Positions 8,795 through 17,634 of a DNA stretch of 64,000 bases are shown here, piece by piece. Position numbers and translations under genes: made by a program. The stretch is taken from the NCBI RefSeq assembly GCF_022678645.1, contig NZ_JALBWV010000011.1, forward strand, positions 115,458-179,457, read 5' to 3'. The number at the start of each line of letters is the position of its first letter. The stretch's first letter is position 1. This DNA comes from Saccharopolyspora soli. Lineage in GTDB: Bacteria > Actinomycetota > Actinomycetes > Mycobacteriales > Pseudonocardiaceae. The notes under the pieces are model-generated. The model was not told the DNA's origin. It did not search any database and saw only the letters and a program-made list of their open reading frames with translations.

Positions 8795-9027
8795 AGGGCA
8801 TTTCGAGTCCAGCGTTGAAGTCTCGCAGGTCCAGATGACATCGTGGTATCCGGGCTGTGAATGGACGCTTCCGGCAGCACGGGTGTCCGCCATGGTATGT
8901 CCACAATGGATAGTCGATGGTCCGTCTGAATTACCCGCATTACCAACCGGTACGACACAGCACTGTCACTCGCCCGATCATGGCTGGCATTCAGGCTTCT
9001 CCCCGACGATCGACGAGTGGGAGACGC
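8795..9027. other. Intergenic region between the kinase operon and amine oxidase gene
   Basis: 233 bases without a gene. It holds the imperfect palindrome TGTCCACAATGGATA (8898-8912), similar to elements elsewhere in the window. GTGGGAG, just before the ATG at 9028, is the ribosome-binding site. No terminator was recognised. Confidence 0.4.
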
Positions 9028-10623
9028 ATGACAGCGAACGTGACACGGCGAACCCTGTTAAAATCAATCGGCGTCGCGGGCGGAGCGGGGGTGATGTTCG
9101 AGGCGATGCGCGCGCTCGGACTGGTCGCCGCACCGCAGGCGTTGGCCGTGCCCGATTTCCGGTCGCCTTCGGTGGGGGACCTCAACGCGGCCCAGCGCGG
9201 CAAGCACGTGGTGATCCTCGGTGCTGGCATCGCGGGCCTGGCCACCGCCTACGAATTCGGCAAGGCGGGCTACCGGTGCACGGTCCTCGAAGCCAAGGAC
9301 CGGGTCGGTGGACGGAACTGGACCGTGCGCGGCGGCACGAGCGAAACCGACCTCGACGGCCACGCCCAAACCGCGCGGTTCGCCAACGGCCACTACCTCA
9401 ACGCCGGGCCCGCCCGGTTGCCCCAGTCGCACATCACCTTGGACTACTGCCGCGAGCTGGGGATCCCGATCGAGCCGTTCATCAACCAGAACGCCAATGC
9501 GCTGATCTACAACGAGCAGACCGGTGCACCGGTGCAGCAGTACCGGACCGCGAAGGCCGACGTGTACGGCTACGTCTCCGAACTGCTGGCCAAGGCGCTG
9601 GACCAGGGTGCACTGGACCAGGAGCTTTCCGCGGCGGACAAGGATCGGCTGCTGACGTTCCTGTCCGGCTTCGGCGCGATCGGTGACAAGGCGGACGGAT
9701 TCGCCTACCGGGGCACCGATCGGCGTGGCTACCGCGTCGAGCCCGGCGCGGCCGATCAGGCGGGTGAGGTCCTGGGCCCGCCGCCGTCGCTGCGCGAGGT
9801 GCTCGCCAGCCAGGTCGGTCGGTACTTCTCGTTCGAGTTCGGCTACGACCAGGCGATGGCGATGTTCCAGCCGGTCGGCGGCATGGATGCCGTCCCGATG
9901 GCGTTGCACCGCGCGATCGGGGCGGACAAGATCCGGCTCGGCGCGGAGGTCACCAGGATCACCGACCTGCCGGGGCGCGTCGAAGTCGGCTACCGGGACA
10001 AGCGCGGCACCGAACAGCTCGTCACCGCGGACTTCTGCGTCGCGACGCTGCCACCGCACATCATGGCCCGAATTCCCACGAATCTGGATCCACGGGTGGC
10101 TGCGGCGTTGCGGTTCCCGACCGTGAACCCGGTGGGCAAGATCGGCCTGGAATACCGCCGCCGCTGGTGGGAGGAAGACGCGCGGATCTACGGCGGCATC
10201 ACCGAAACCGACATGGACCTGGCGCACATCTGGTACCCGTCGTACGGGTTCCAGGGGCAGCGCGGAGTCGTGGTCGGTTATTACAACACCGGCAAGAACG
10301 CCACCACCTACGGTTCGCTCGCTCCGGCCCAGCGCATCGACCGCGCTGTCGCGCAGGGTGCGAAGATCCACGGCGCGACCTACCGCGACGAACTCGTCAG
10401 CGCGTTCTCGGTTGCATGGCACCGGACTCCGTTCATCGAGGGCGGCTGGGTCGATTGGCCCTCGCGCACCAGCGGCGAGTACGCGCTGCTCAACCAGCCC
10501 GCCGGGCGGGTCTACTTCGCCGGTGACTGGCTGAGCTACTTCATCGCCTGGCAAGCGGGCGCGTTCGACTCCGCCCGATATGCCGTCACCAACATCCACA
10601 ACCGCGTCAGAGCAGGAGGCTGA
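9028..10623 (+). CDS. Tat-exported flavin monoamine/L-amino-acid oxidase
   Basis: A 531-residue FAD enzyme. It begins with a Tat signal (RRTLLKSIGVAGGAG, residues 7-21), so the folded flavoprotein should be exported. The dinucleotide-binding motif is VVILGAGIAGLATAYE (61-76), followed by the GG-doublet KDRVGGRNWT. The C-terminal GRVYFAGDWLSY closes the FAD site. It should oxidise an amino acid or amine to an oxo acid or aldehyde with ammonia and hydrogen peroxide. The ATG at 9028 gives the Tat signal at the right distance from the N-terminus and has GTGGGAG before it. The substrate cannot be told from sequence. Confidence 0.88.
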   Translation: MTANVTRRTLLKSIGVAGGAGVMFEAMRALGLVAAPQALAVPDFRSPSVGDLNAAQRGKHVVILGAGIAGLATAYEFGKAGYRCTVLEAKDRVGGRNWTVRGGTSETDLDGHAQTARFANGHYLNAGPARLPQSHITLDYCRELGIPIEPFINQNANALIYNEQTGAPVQQYRTAKADVYGYVSELLAKALDQGALDQELSAADKDRLLTFLSGFGAIGDKADGFAYRGTDRRGYRVEPGAADQAGEVLGPPPSLREVLASQVGRYFSFEFGYDQAMAMFQPVGGMDAVPMALHRAIGADKIRLGAEVTRITDLPGRVEVGYRDKRGTEQLVTADFCVATLPPHIMARIPTNLDPRVAAALRFPTVNPVGKIGLEYRRRWWEEDARIYGGITETDMDLAHIWYPSYGFQGQRGVVVGYYNTGKNATTYGSLAPAQRIDRAVAQGAKIHGATYRDELVSAFSVAWHRTPFIEGGWVDWPSRTSGEYALLNQPAGRVYFAGDWLSYFIAWQAGAFDSARYAVTNIHNRVRAGG

Positions 10624-10639
10624 CGCACTTCCGCATTCG

Positions 10640-10650
10640 TCCACTGTGGA
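10640..10650. repeat. Short palindrome TCCACTGTGGA after the amine oxidase gene
   Basis: A perfect 11-base palindrome 17 bases after the stop codon. The same or nearly the same palindrome follows two other gene ends in the window (56188-56202 and 59681-59691). It has no T-tract, so it is not a classical terminator. Confidence 0.4.
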
Positions 10651-10688
10651 TGCGCTTGGTCCGCGGCGCAGCGCATTAACATGGGCGG

Positions 10689-12305
10689 ATGCTCGGGAGA
10701 CCGCCGATGGGTGACCGGTCGCTGTCCGCGCTGAGGAAGCGATGGCCAGCGGCCGTGCTGTGGGCGGGGTTGATGGTTCCGCTGGTGCTGGAAGCGATGA
10801 CTGTCGGCGACGCGGTGCTGCGCTGGGGCGAGCTGATCGCCGGCGGTCTGGTGCTCGGCGCGGCCGTCGTGCTCTTCGACCGCTTCCAGGTAGCGACGCT
10901 GGGTCTGTTCGTCGCTGCTGCGATGGTGCTCGCGCTGGTGCTGGAGCCGACCGCCACGCATCCGGGCCGGGTGTGGCCGTTCGTCGCCGCGGCGGTGTTC
11001 GGCTACCTCGTCGGGCGTCGGGTGGATCAGGCGCGCTCCGTGCTGTTCTCGCTGGCAATCGTTGTGTTGACAGGGTTACCGGTCAGCGTGCTGGCGGACA
11101 GTTCGGTGCGCGGGGGCTTCGGGTTGTTGTTCGGCCTCTACGACTGGTTCGTGTTGGTGCTGGTCCTGCTGGTGGTGGTCGTGTTGCCGTGGCTGGTCGG
11201 CCGGTACCGGCGACTGCGGGCGGAACTCGCCGCCGCCGGGTGGGAACGCGCCGCATTGCTGGAACGCCAGCAGCGGCTTGAGGTCGATCAGGCGCGGCTG
11301 CGGGAACGCGCCCGGATCGCGCAGGACATGCACGATTCGCTCGGCCACGAGTGGGGCCTCATCGCCCTGCGCGCGGCATCCTTCGAAGTGGCCGCGCACC
11401 TCCCGGAACGGCAGCGCGTCCTGGCGGGGGAGTTGCGCGCCAGCGTGGCCGATGCCACCGAGCGGCTGCGGGAGATCATCGGGATGCTGCGGCCGGATGG
11501 CGACGCGGCCCCCGATGAGCGGGTCGACATCGCGGCGTTGGTCGAGCGGGCCCTCGACGCGGGTTTGGACGTCAGCTGGGAATCGGCGGAGCCACCGGAG
11601 GAACTGCCACCAGCCGTGGAGCGGGCGGCGCATCGCGTGGTCCAGGAAGGGCTGACCAACGCGGCCAAACACGCACCCGGTGCGGCGGTCACCGTCCGGC
11701 TTGAGCACCACGCGGACCGCACGGTCGTCACGGTCGCCAACGGACTGCCGACCCGGAAGCCGGACGAGGCCGCAGGCGGCTATGGGCTCGTGGGCTTGGC
11801 CGAACGTGTCCGGCTGCTGGGCGGAACGCTCGACGCCGGTCCACAGGACAGCGGATTCGCGCTGGTCGCAACGCTTCCGCACGACGCACGCCCGAACGAC
11901 CTGCCCGCGGGTACCGAGTTGGTCCGGCAGCGAACCCGAGGCGAGGTGCGGCGCCGCCTGATCGAGGTGATCCGGATGCCGGTGCTGGTGGGTGTCGTCG
12001 TCGCAGTGCTTGGAATGGCGCTCTACGCCCTGGTCGGTGCGAACAACACCCTCGACTCGGCGGTGTACGAGCGGATTCCGGTCGGCGCGGCGCGCTCGGA
12101 CGTCGAGCCGCAGCTGCCCCCGTTCCAGATCCTCGGTGATCCCGAACGTATGCTCCCGGCGCCACCGGAGGGCGCGGAATGCCGACACTACTGGTCGAGT
12201 GAACAGCGCGACGACCAGCTCTTCTTCCGGCTCTGCTTCGTGGCGGACCGACTGGTGGTCAAGGAGCCCGTCCCGCGCAGCGCGATCTCGGCGGGCTCGG
12301 AGTGA
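10689..12305 (+). CDS. NarL-group sensor histidine kinase with an extra C-terminal membrane and sensor domain
   Basis: A 538-residue kinase. Residues about 20-180 form the membrane sensor part. A coiled coil leads into a HisKA_3 dimerisation domain, with phospho-acceptor His in DMHDSLGH near 214. The HATPase_c domain has QEGLTNAAKHAPG, a GGYGLVGLAERV box and GFALVATLP. Unusually, another membrane helix (about 432-450) follows, then some 85 residues containing ERIPVGAARSDVE and two cysteines, recalling small SmpA/OmlA-like lipoprotein domains. It is paired with the response regulator 10 bases downstream. Confidence 0.9.
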   Translation: MLGRPPMGDRSLSALRKRWPAAVLWAGLMVPLVLEAMTVGDAVLRWGELIAGGLVLGAAVVLFDRFQVATLGLFVAAAMVLALVLEPTATHPGRVWPFVAAAVFGYLVGRRVDQARSVLFSLAIVVLTGLPVSVLADSSVRGGFGLLFGLYDWFVLVLVLLVVVVLPWLVGRYRRLRAELAAAGWERAALLERQQRLEVDQARLRERARIAQDMHDSLGHEWGLIALRAASFEVAAHLPERQRVLAGELRASVADATERLREIIGMLRPDGDAAPDERVDIAALVERALDAGLDVSWESAEPPEELPPAVERAAHRVVQEGLTNAAKHAPGAAVTVRLEHHADRTVVTVANGLPTRKPDEAAGGYGLVGLAERVRLLGGTLDAGPQDSGFALVATLPHDARPNDLPAGTELVRQRTRGEVRRRLIEVIRMPVLVGVVVAVLGMALYALVGANNTLDSAVYERIPVGAARSDVEPQLPPFQILGDPERMLPAPPEGAECRHYWSSEQRDDQLFFRLCFVADRLVVKEPVPRSAISAGSE

Positions 12306-12315
12306 GGAGAACGGC

Positions 12316-12978
12316 GTGATCCGGGTACTGCTGGCCGATGACGAGCCGCTGACCAGAGCGGGTATTCGGACAGTGCTCGGCGCGGACCCGGAATTCGACG
12401 TGGTGGCCGAGGCGGTCGACGGGCGCGAGGCGGTGGAGCTGGTTCAGGCGCACCGCCCGGACGTCGTGCTGCTGGACATCGTGATGCCCAGGCTGGACGG
12501 GCTGTCGGCGGCGGCCGAGATCAGCGCGACCGTGCCGGGCACGGGCGTGATCATGCTGACGACGTTCTCCGAGGACGAACACATCGCGCGCGCGTTCAGC
12601 GGTGGTGCCAGCGGTTTTCTGCTCAAATCAGGCGATCCGCGCGAGCTGTTCGCCGGTATCCGGGCGGTGGCGGGTGGTGCCGCGTACCTGTCGCCGAAGA
12701 TCGCGCAGTGGGCCATCAACCAGCTGGGCTCCGGCGGTGATCGGATGTCCGGTGCGGCGCGCGCCCGCCGTCTGGTCGAGTGCCTCACCGCACGCGAGCG
12801 GGAGGTGTTGGCGTTGGTCGGCAACGGACTGCCGAACGCGGAGATCGCCCGTCGGCTGCACGTGGTGGAGGGGACGGTGAAGGTGTTCGTCAGCACGATC
12901 CTGCGCCGCCTGGAGGTGCCGAACCGGGTGCAGGCCGCGATCATCGCCCACGAGGCGGGCCTGGTCGAACGCGGCTGA
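12316..12978 (+). CDS. NarL/LuxR-family response regulator
   Basis: A 220-residue protein. The receiver domain has acidic pocket ADDEP, phospho-acceptor Asp54 in VVLLDIVMP, switch Thr in MLTTFSE and Lys in FLLKSGDP. The C-terminal LuxR helix-turn-helix (about 157-220) begins LTAREREVLALVGNGL. It starts with GTG behind GAGGAGA, just after the partner kinase. The targets are unknown; the adjacent secreted hydrolase gene is a candidate. Confidence 0.95.
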   Translation: MIRVLLADDEPLTRAGIRTVLGADPEFDVVAEAVDGREAVELVQAHRPDVVLLDIVMPRLDGLSAAAEISATVPGTGVIMLTTFSEDEHIARAFSGGASGFLLKSGDPRELFAGIRAVAGGAAYLSPKIAQWAINQLGSGGDRMSGAARARRLVECLTAREREVLALVGNGLPNAEIARRLHVVEGTVKVFVSTILRRLEVPNRVQAAIIAHEAGLVERG

Positions 12979-13056
12979 ACGACTATAACTTTCGACAAGT
13001 CCGGTTGGCAGCGTTCGACAGATGTCCGGCGCCGCCGCGGTCACGATCCTGATCGC

Positions 13057-14283
13057 ATGGCAACGAAGAACTGGCGCAAGGCGCTCGTCCCGACGTTGTG
13101 CGCGGGTGCGCTGCTCGCCGCGACCGGACTGGTGAGCGCGACTGCCGCGCTCCCGGCCCAGCAACCCGTCGAACTCGCGCTGCCCGAGCCGACCGGCCCC
13201 TACCCGGTGGGCACGGTCGACCTGCACCTCGTCGACCACGGCCGCACCGATCCCTGGGCGGAGCAGCCGAACCAGCCGCGCGAACTGATGACCTCGCTGT
13301 GGTACCCGGCCCTACCCGTGCCGCACCGGCCCACGACCTCGCACTTCACGCCGGGTGTCGCGGAGTACTACGACCAGAACTCCAGCTCGCTCGGGGTGGA
13401 ACCGGGCACGGCCGACTTCGCCGGAACCCGCACGCATGCCAAGGCCGATGCCGCCCCGATCCTCGGAAAACGACCGGTGGTGCTGTATTCACCGGGTGGC
13501 GGAAACTCGCGCGCACTCGGTACCGCGCTCGTCGAAGACCTCGTCAGCCGGGGTTTCGTCGTGGTCGCCGTCGATCACACCTTCGCCGGTCCGGTGGAGT
13601 TCCCCGACCGGATGGAACTCCCGGCAAGCGGCGTGGACATGGCGCAGATGATGCGGGAACGGGTGCGGGACACCGGATTCGTGCTCGACCAGCTCGGTGT
13701 GATCGCCTCGGGCGGCAACCCAGACGTGGCGCGACGGCCGCTGCCGCCTGGGATCGGGGCCGCTCTCGATCTGTCGCGGGTGGGCATGTTCGGCCATTCG
13801 ATGGGCGGTTTCACCACGGCCGAGACCATGCTCACCGACGAGCGGATCGACGCGGGGGCCAACCTCGACGGCAGCATGGACCCCAACTCGGGCGAGGCGG
13901 CGGCACGCGGTGTCGACCGTCCGTTCCTCCTGATGGGCGGCGGGACCAGCGGTGCCGACGAGCATCCCCACAACCACCAGCACTCCCCGGACTGGGCCTC
14001 GTTCTGGGCGAACTCCACCGGCTGGAAGCGGGACGTCTACCTGCCTGCCGCCGAGCACATGAGCTTCACCGACTCCCAGGTGCTGTTGCCGCAGATCAAC
14101 CGGGAGCAGCCGGTGCCACCGGAGAAGCTGGCGGGCGCTATCGGAACTGTGGATCCGCAGCGGAGCATCGCGGCGCAGCGCGACTACCTCGGGGCGTTCT
14201 TCGGGCTGCAACTGCGCGGGCAGTGGACGGAACTCTTCGACGGCGATTCCCCATCGCATCCTGACGTGCGGTTGATCCCGTGA
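13057..14283 (+). CDS. Secreted alpha/beta hydrolase (PAF-acetylhydrolase/chlorophyllase-like lipase)
   Basis: A 408-residue exported hydrolase. A Sec-type signal peptide covers about residues 1-32 (basic KNWRK, then a hydrophobic stretch ending SATAALPAQ). The nucleophile elbow is GMFGHSMGGF, with Ser near 248. The oxyanion region RPVVLYSPGGGNSR and a late His in AEHMSFTD fit the Ser-Asp-His triad of the PAF-acetylhydrolase group. It should cleave an ester of a lipid or other small ester outside the cell. It lies downstream of the two-component pair on the same strand. Confidence 0.87.
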   Translation: MATKNWRKALVPTLCAGALLAATGLVSATAALPAQQPVELALPEPTGPYPVGTVDLHLVDHGRTDPWAEQPNQPRELMTSLWYPALPVPHRPTTSHFTPGVAEYYDQNSSSLGVEPGTADFAGTRTHAKADAAPILGKRPVVLYSPGGGNSRALGTALVEDLVSRGFVVVAVDHTFAGPVEFPDRMELPASGVDMAQMMRERVRDTGFVLDQLGVIASGGNPDVARRPLPPGIGAALDLSRVGMFGHSMGGFTTAETMLTDERIDAGANLDGSMDPNSGEAAARGVDRPFLLMGGGTSGADEHPHNHQHSPDWASFWANSTGWKRDVYLPAAEHMSFTDSQVLLPQINREQPVPPEKLAGAIGTVDPQRSIAAQRDYLGAFFGLQLRGQWTELFDGDSPSHPDVRLIP

Positions 14284-14326
14284 CCGCGTGGTTCGAGGAT
14301 CCACATAGGACGGACGGGGTTCCGCG

Positions 14327-14974
14327 ATGCTGACCGAACTGCTCGACTGGTTGCAGAGCTTGCCCCCAGCGGGGCTGGTGGTCGGCGCTGGGATCCTGGT
14401 GTTCGGCGAGTGCACACTTGGCCTCGGGTTCATCACCCCGGGCGAGACCGGCCTGTTCATCCTGGGCACCACCGCAACCAGTCCGCCCAAGTTCCTGATC
14501 ATGTGGCTGGTCACCACCGCGTGTGCCGTCGCGGGCGACTCGGTCGGCTACGCGATCGGCCGGAGGTATGGGCCGAGGCTGCGCCAGACGAAGGTCGTGC
14601 GACAGCACGGCGCGGCGAGCTGGGACCGGGCAACCGAGTTCCTGCGCCGACGCGGGCCGGTAGCTGTCCTCGTCGCGATCTTCCTGCCGGTGCTGCGGAC
14701 GCTCGTGCCCGCCGCCGCGGGAGCCTCCGGCGTGCCGTACCGGACGTTCTTGCCAGCGGTGCTGGTGGGTGCCACCGGGTGGTGCGCACTGCACATCGGG
14801 ATCGGTGCCGCGACCGGCGAGGTCGCACGGCTCGCGGAGGACATCGTCGGCAAGGGCAGCTCGGCCGTGGCCGTTGCGCTCGTGGTGATCGGCGCGGTGG
14901 TGGCGTACGTGAAGCGCAAGCGAGCGACCACCGCAACCGAGCCAAGTGAACCGGAGGTCAAAGCGCCCAGTTAG
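14327..14974 (+). CDS. DedA-family membrane protein
   Basis: A 215-residue protein with about five membrane helices. The DedA (VTT) features include FGECTLGLGFITPGETG near the N-terminus, GDSVGYAIGRRYGPRL, and FLPVLRTLVPAAAGASG with its conserved Arg. DedA proteins act in lipid scrambling, including undecaprenyl phosphate recycling, and in membrane homeostasis. It ends 80 bases from a convergent oxidoreductase gene. Confidence 0.9.
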   Translation: MLTELLDWLQSLPPAGLVVGAGILVFGECTLGLGFITPGETGLFILGTTATSPPKFLIMWLVTTACAVAGDSVGYAIGRRYGPRLRQTKVVRQHGAASWDRATEFLRRRGPVAVLVAIFLPVLRTLVPAAAGASGVPYRTFLPAVLVGATGWCALHIGIGAATGEVARLAEDIVGKGSSAVAVALVVIGAVVAYVKRKRATTATEPSEPEVKAPS

Positions 14975-14977
14975 GCG

Positions 14978-15017
14978 CACGGCTCGGTATTTTCCCGCGC
15001 GCCGGGGCAAAGCCGTG
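14978..15017. terminator. Weak hairpin between convergent genes
   Basis: CACGGCT (14978-14984) and AGCCGTG (15011-15017) are complementary around a 26-base GC-rich loop. They lie between the stops of the DedA gene and the convergent MDR gene. There is no T-tract, and the stem is short, so this is a tentative bidirectional terminator. Confidence 0.3.
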
Positions 15018-15055
15018 TGACAGTGGGTGGCGCCGCACGGCTGAGCGGGAATGGG

Positions 15056-16003
15056 TCAGGGCACGAGTAGCGCCTTTCCGAGGATGCCGCGGGCTTCGAG
15101 CGCGGCGTGCGCTTCAGCGGCCTTCTCCAGTGGGAATATTTGGCCGATGACCGGCCGGATCCGGCCCGCCGCGGCCTCGCGCAGGACGCGTTGTGCCCGA
15201 TCCAGTCTGTTCGGCTGGAATTCGGTGAGCTGCTCCATGCCGTGCATCGTCACGCCGCGCCGCCGCGCGTCCTCCTGGTCGATCACCGATGTGCCACCGG
15301 CGAATCCGTAGTTGGAGAACCGGCCGCCGCGTGCCGTGGTCTCGAACGCGGCCCGCCCCAGCTCACCGCCGACACCGTCGAAAACCACCTGCACGTCGTG
15401 CAGCTGATCCGTCCAAGCGGGCGCGCTGTAGTCGACCACCACATCAGCGCCCAGGTCCTTGGCCAGTTCGAGTTTCCGGGAGCCCCGAGCAGCCCCGATG
15501 ACGTGCGCTCCGGCATTGCGGGCCAGTTGCACCAGCAGGCTGCCGAGCCCGCCCGCGGCCGGTTGCACGAGCACCGACTCACCCTGCCGCAGGTCCACCG
15601 CTTCGAAGAGCGCCAGAGCGGTGCTGCCGTCGTGCAGAAGCGCCATCGCCTCGCGAGAACCGAGCGCGTCCGGTATCGGGATCAGCCTCGCCACCTCGGC
15701 CACGACCTGTTCGGCGTAGCCGCCGCTGTCGACGTCGGCCAGCACGCGACGGCCGATCCACTGCCCGTCAACGCCTGCCCCGACCGACTCGACCTGCCCA
15801 GCCACACCGAGGCCCGGCACATACGGCGGTCGCACGGGGAAAACATCCCCGCCGCGGCCGCTGCGGATCATCGTGTCGACCGACAGCACGCCTGCGGCAG
15901 CCACAGCGACGACGACTTCTCCGGGCGCCGCTTCCTTGTCCGGCAAGGTGGTCACCGCAAGCACCTCGGGGCCACCGAACGCCGTCGCCTGCACTGCCCG
16001 CAT
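15056..16003 (-). CDS. Zinc-independent MDR quinone oxidoreductase-like enzyme
   Basis: A 315-residue NADPH-dependent oxidoreductase of the QOR group of medium-chain dehydrogenases. The N-terminal GroES-like half begins MRAVQATAFGGPEVLAV. The Rossmann half has the motif AAGGLGSLLVQLA near 145-160. No catalytic-zinc cysteines are visible. It probably reduces quinones or enones with NADPH. An 18-20 base dyad of the SoxR/MerR type lies 42-61 bases before the start. That fits the SoxR-controlled quinone reductases known in Streptomyces (context inference). Confidence 0.88.
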   Translation of the reverse strand: MRAVQATAFGGPEVLAVTTLPDKEAAPGEVVVAVAAAGVLSVDTMIRSGRGGDVFPVRPPYVPGLGVAGQVESVGAGVDGQWIGRRVLADVDSGGYAEQVVAEVARLIPIPDALGSREAMALLHDGSTALALFEAVDLRQGESVLVQPAAGGLGSLLVQLARNAGAHVIGAARGSRKLELAKDLGADVVVDYSAPAWTDQLHDVQVVFDGVGGELGRAAFETTARGGRFSNYGFAGGTSVIDQEDARRRGVTMHGMEQLTEFQPNRLDRAQRVLREAAAGRIRPVIGQIFPLEKAAEAHAALEARGILGKALLVP

Positions 16004-16044
16004 CCCGAACCTCCCACTCCGATGGTCGTTGCGAGCAGGTTCGA

Positions 16045-16064
16045 ACCTCGACTTAACTGGAGAT
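16045..16064 (-). promoter_or_regulatory. SoxR/MerR-like dyad before the quinone oxidoreductase gene
   Basis: ACCTCGACTTAACTGGAGAT is a partial dyad similar to the SoxR-box pattern CCTCAAGTTAACTTGAGG. It lies in the promoter region of the minus-strand gene starting at 16003. No soxR gene is present in the window, so the regulator would act from elsewhere. Confidence 0.4.
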
Positions 16065-16199
16065 CAACGGCTTGTGCCGCACATCACGACACCCCGAGCG
16101 ATCCCGGAGGTTGGTCGTGCGGTCGAACTCCCACCGGTTGCGAGACATCGATCCGGAACTGGTGCTCGACGCGCGCTGTCGAGGACCAGTGGTCCGTCC

Positions 16200-17219
16200 T
16201 CATGGGACGGTGACGACCATTTTGCCGATGTTCTCGCCGCGGTACAGACCGCTGATGGCGCCTGGCAGGGCTTCGAGGCCGTGCCGTTCGGTTTCCAGTG
16301 GGATCAGCTGCCCGGTTTCGACCCAGTCGACGAGGTGGTCCAGCGCGGCGGGCAGGGCGTCGTGGAACTGCACCGGCGTGTAGCCCTGCAGCGTGAGTCC
16401 GTTGGCGAACAACGGTTTGATGTTCACCGTCCACGCGGTGTCGTCGTCGTAGGTGGAGATCAGGCCGCACACGACCACGCGTGCCGGGCGGCGCATCAGG
16501 CCCATGACGGTCTGGCTGACCCTGCCTCCGACGGAGTCGAAGTACAGGTCCGGGCCGTCGGGTGCCAGGGCTCGGAGTTGCTCGGCGAGGTCGGGCGCGC
16601 GGTAGTCGACCGCGGCGTCGAAGCCGAGGTCTTCGGTGAGGATCTTGCGCTTCTGCTCGGAGCCCGCCAGGCCGATGACCCGGGCGCCGCGGATCCTGGC
16701 GATCTGTCCGGCCAGCGAGCCGACGTTGCCCGCGGCTGCCGACACCGCGACGGTCTCCCCGGCGGTGACCTGCCCTGCCTCGATGATGCCGGTGTGGGCG
16801 GTCAGGCCGCCGAGCAGTCCGTACACGCCCAGCGCGTGGGACGGTTTGCGGACGCGCGGGTCGAGTTTGGTCAGTCCGATCCAGTCCGTCCGGGGCGGCC
16901 ACACGGACAGGTCGGCCCACTCGACGAGGCCGACCACCCGGTCGCCCGGCTGGTGGTCGGGGTGGCGGGATTCGACCACTTCGGACACCGCGATGCCGGT
17001 CACCGCCTCGCCGAGCGGGACCTGCGGCGCGAAGTAGTTGTCCTGGCCGGTCAGCTGTCCGCGCAACGTGGCGTCGACGGAGAACGCGATCGGGCGCAAC
17101 AGCATCTCGCCGTCGGTCAGGTCGGGCAGTTCCTTCGTCCTGATGGTGAAGTGCTCGGGTTCGACCCGGCCGGTGGGCAGGTACCGGTTGAGGGAAACGA
17201 TCCTGGTCGTGCGGGTCAT
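16200..17219 (-). CDS. NADP-dependent MDR oxidoreductase (leukotriene B4 dehydrogenase/CurA-like)
   Basis: A 339-residue enzyme of the PTGR/YncB (CurA) branch of zinc-free MDR proteins. The signature is the N-terminal RIVSLNRYLPTGRVEPEHF and the Rossmann motif SAAAGNVGSLAGQIARIRGA near 149-168. It is expected to reduce alkenal or alkenone double bonds with NADPH. It is transcribed divergently from the HxlR regulator at 17278, with 58 bases between them, a common layout for a regulator and its target gene. Confidence 0.9.
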   Translation of the reverse strand: MTRTTRIVSLNRYLPTGRVEPEHFTIRTKELPDLTDGEMLLRPIAFSVDATLRGQLTGQDNYFAPQVPLGEAVTGIAVSEVVESRHPDHQPGDRVVGLVEWADLSVWPPRTDWIGLTKLDPRVRKPSHALGVYGLLGGLTAHTGIIEAGQVTAGETVAVSAAAGNVGSLAGQIARIRGARVIGLAGSEQKRKILTEDLGFDAAVDYRAPDLAEQLRALAPDGPDLYFDSVGGRVSQTVMGLMRRPARVVVCGLISTYDDDTAWTVNIKPLFANGLTLQGYTPVQFHDALPAALDHLVDWVETGQLIPLETERHGLEALPGAISGLYRGENIGKMVVTVP

Positions 17220-17241
17220 GGCAGCCTCTCGACGGTCGGTC

Positions 17242-17271
17242 TTGTGCCGCGCTCGACGCTAGATCTACGCT
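17242..17271 (+). promoter_or_regulatory. Promoter of the HxlR gene; leaderless start likely
   Basis: TTGTGC (17242-17247) and TACGCT (17266-17271) are 18 bases apart. The GTG start at 17278 follows the -10 by six bases and has no ribosome-binding site. This is the pattern of an actinobacterial leaderless transcript. Confidence 0.4.
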
Positions 17272-17277
17272 CCCGAT

Positions 17278-17634
17278 GTGGGTAGTACCGACAAAAAAGT
17301 AAGTGTTCCGAGCGGGCGGCCGGGATGCTCGATCGACCAGGTCGAGCGGGCGTTGGGCATCCTGGAGGGCCGTTGGAAGCTGCTGATCATCCACCACCTG
17401 CTGGTGCGTCAACCCCGCCGCTTTTCCGATCTGGAGCGCGCGATCCCGCGGGTGACGCAGAAGATGCTGATCCAGCAGCTGCGCGCGCTGGAGGCTGACG
17501 GGGTGGTCCGCCGCATCGTCTACCCGGAACTGCCGCCGCACGTCGAGTACGAGCTCACCGAGGCCGGGGTGGCGCTGACCCCGGCACTCAACGCCCTCCA
17601 CGACTGGGCGGCCGATTCCTGCCCCGGCCCGTGA
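17278..17634 (+). CDS. HxlR-family transcriptional regulator
   Basis: A 118-residue winged-helix protein. It has the early Cys of the family (GCSIDQVERALGILEGRW), where redox or electrophile sensing often takes place, then FSDLERAIPRVTQKMLIQQLRALEADGVVRR as the recognition helix and wing. HxlR proteins respond to aldehydes, quinones or disulfide stress. The divergent MDR reductase is the likely target. The GTG start has a promoter directly before it. About ten residues at the N-terminus are uncertain if a later start is used. Confidence 0.9.
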   Translation: MGSTDKKVSVPSGRPGCSIDQVERALGILEGRWKLLIIHHLLVRQPRRFSDLERAIPRVTQKMLIQQLRALEADGVVRRIVYPELPPHVEYELTEAGVALTPALNALHDWAADSCPGP

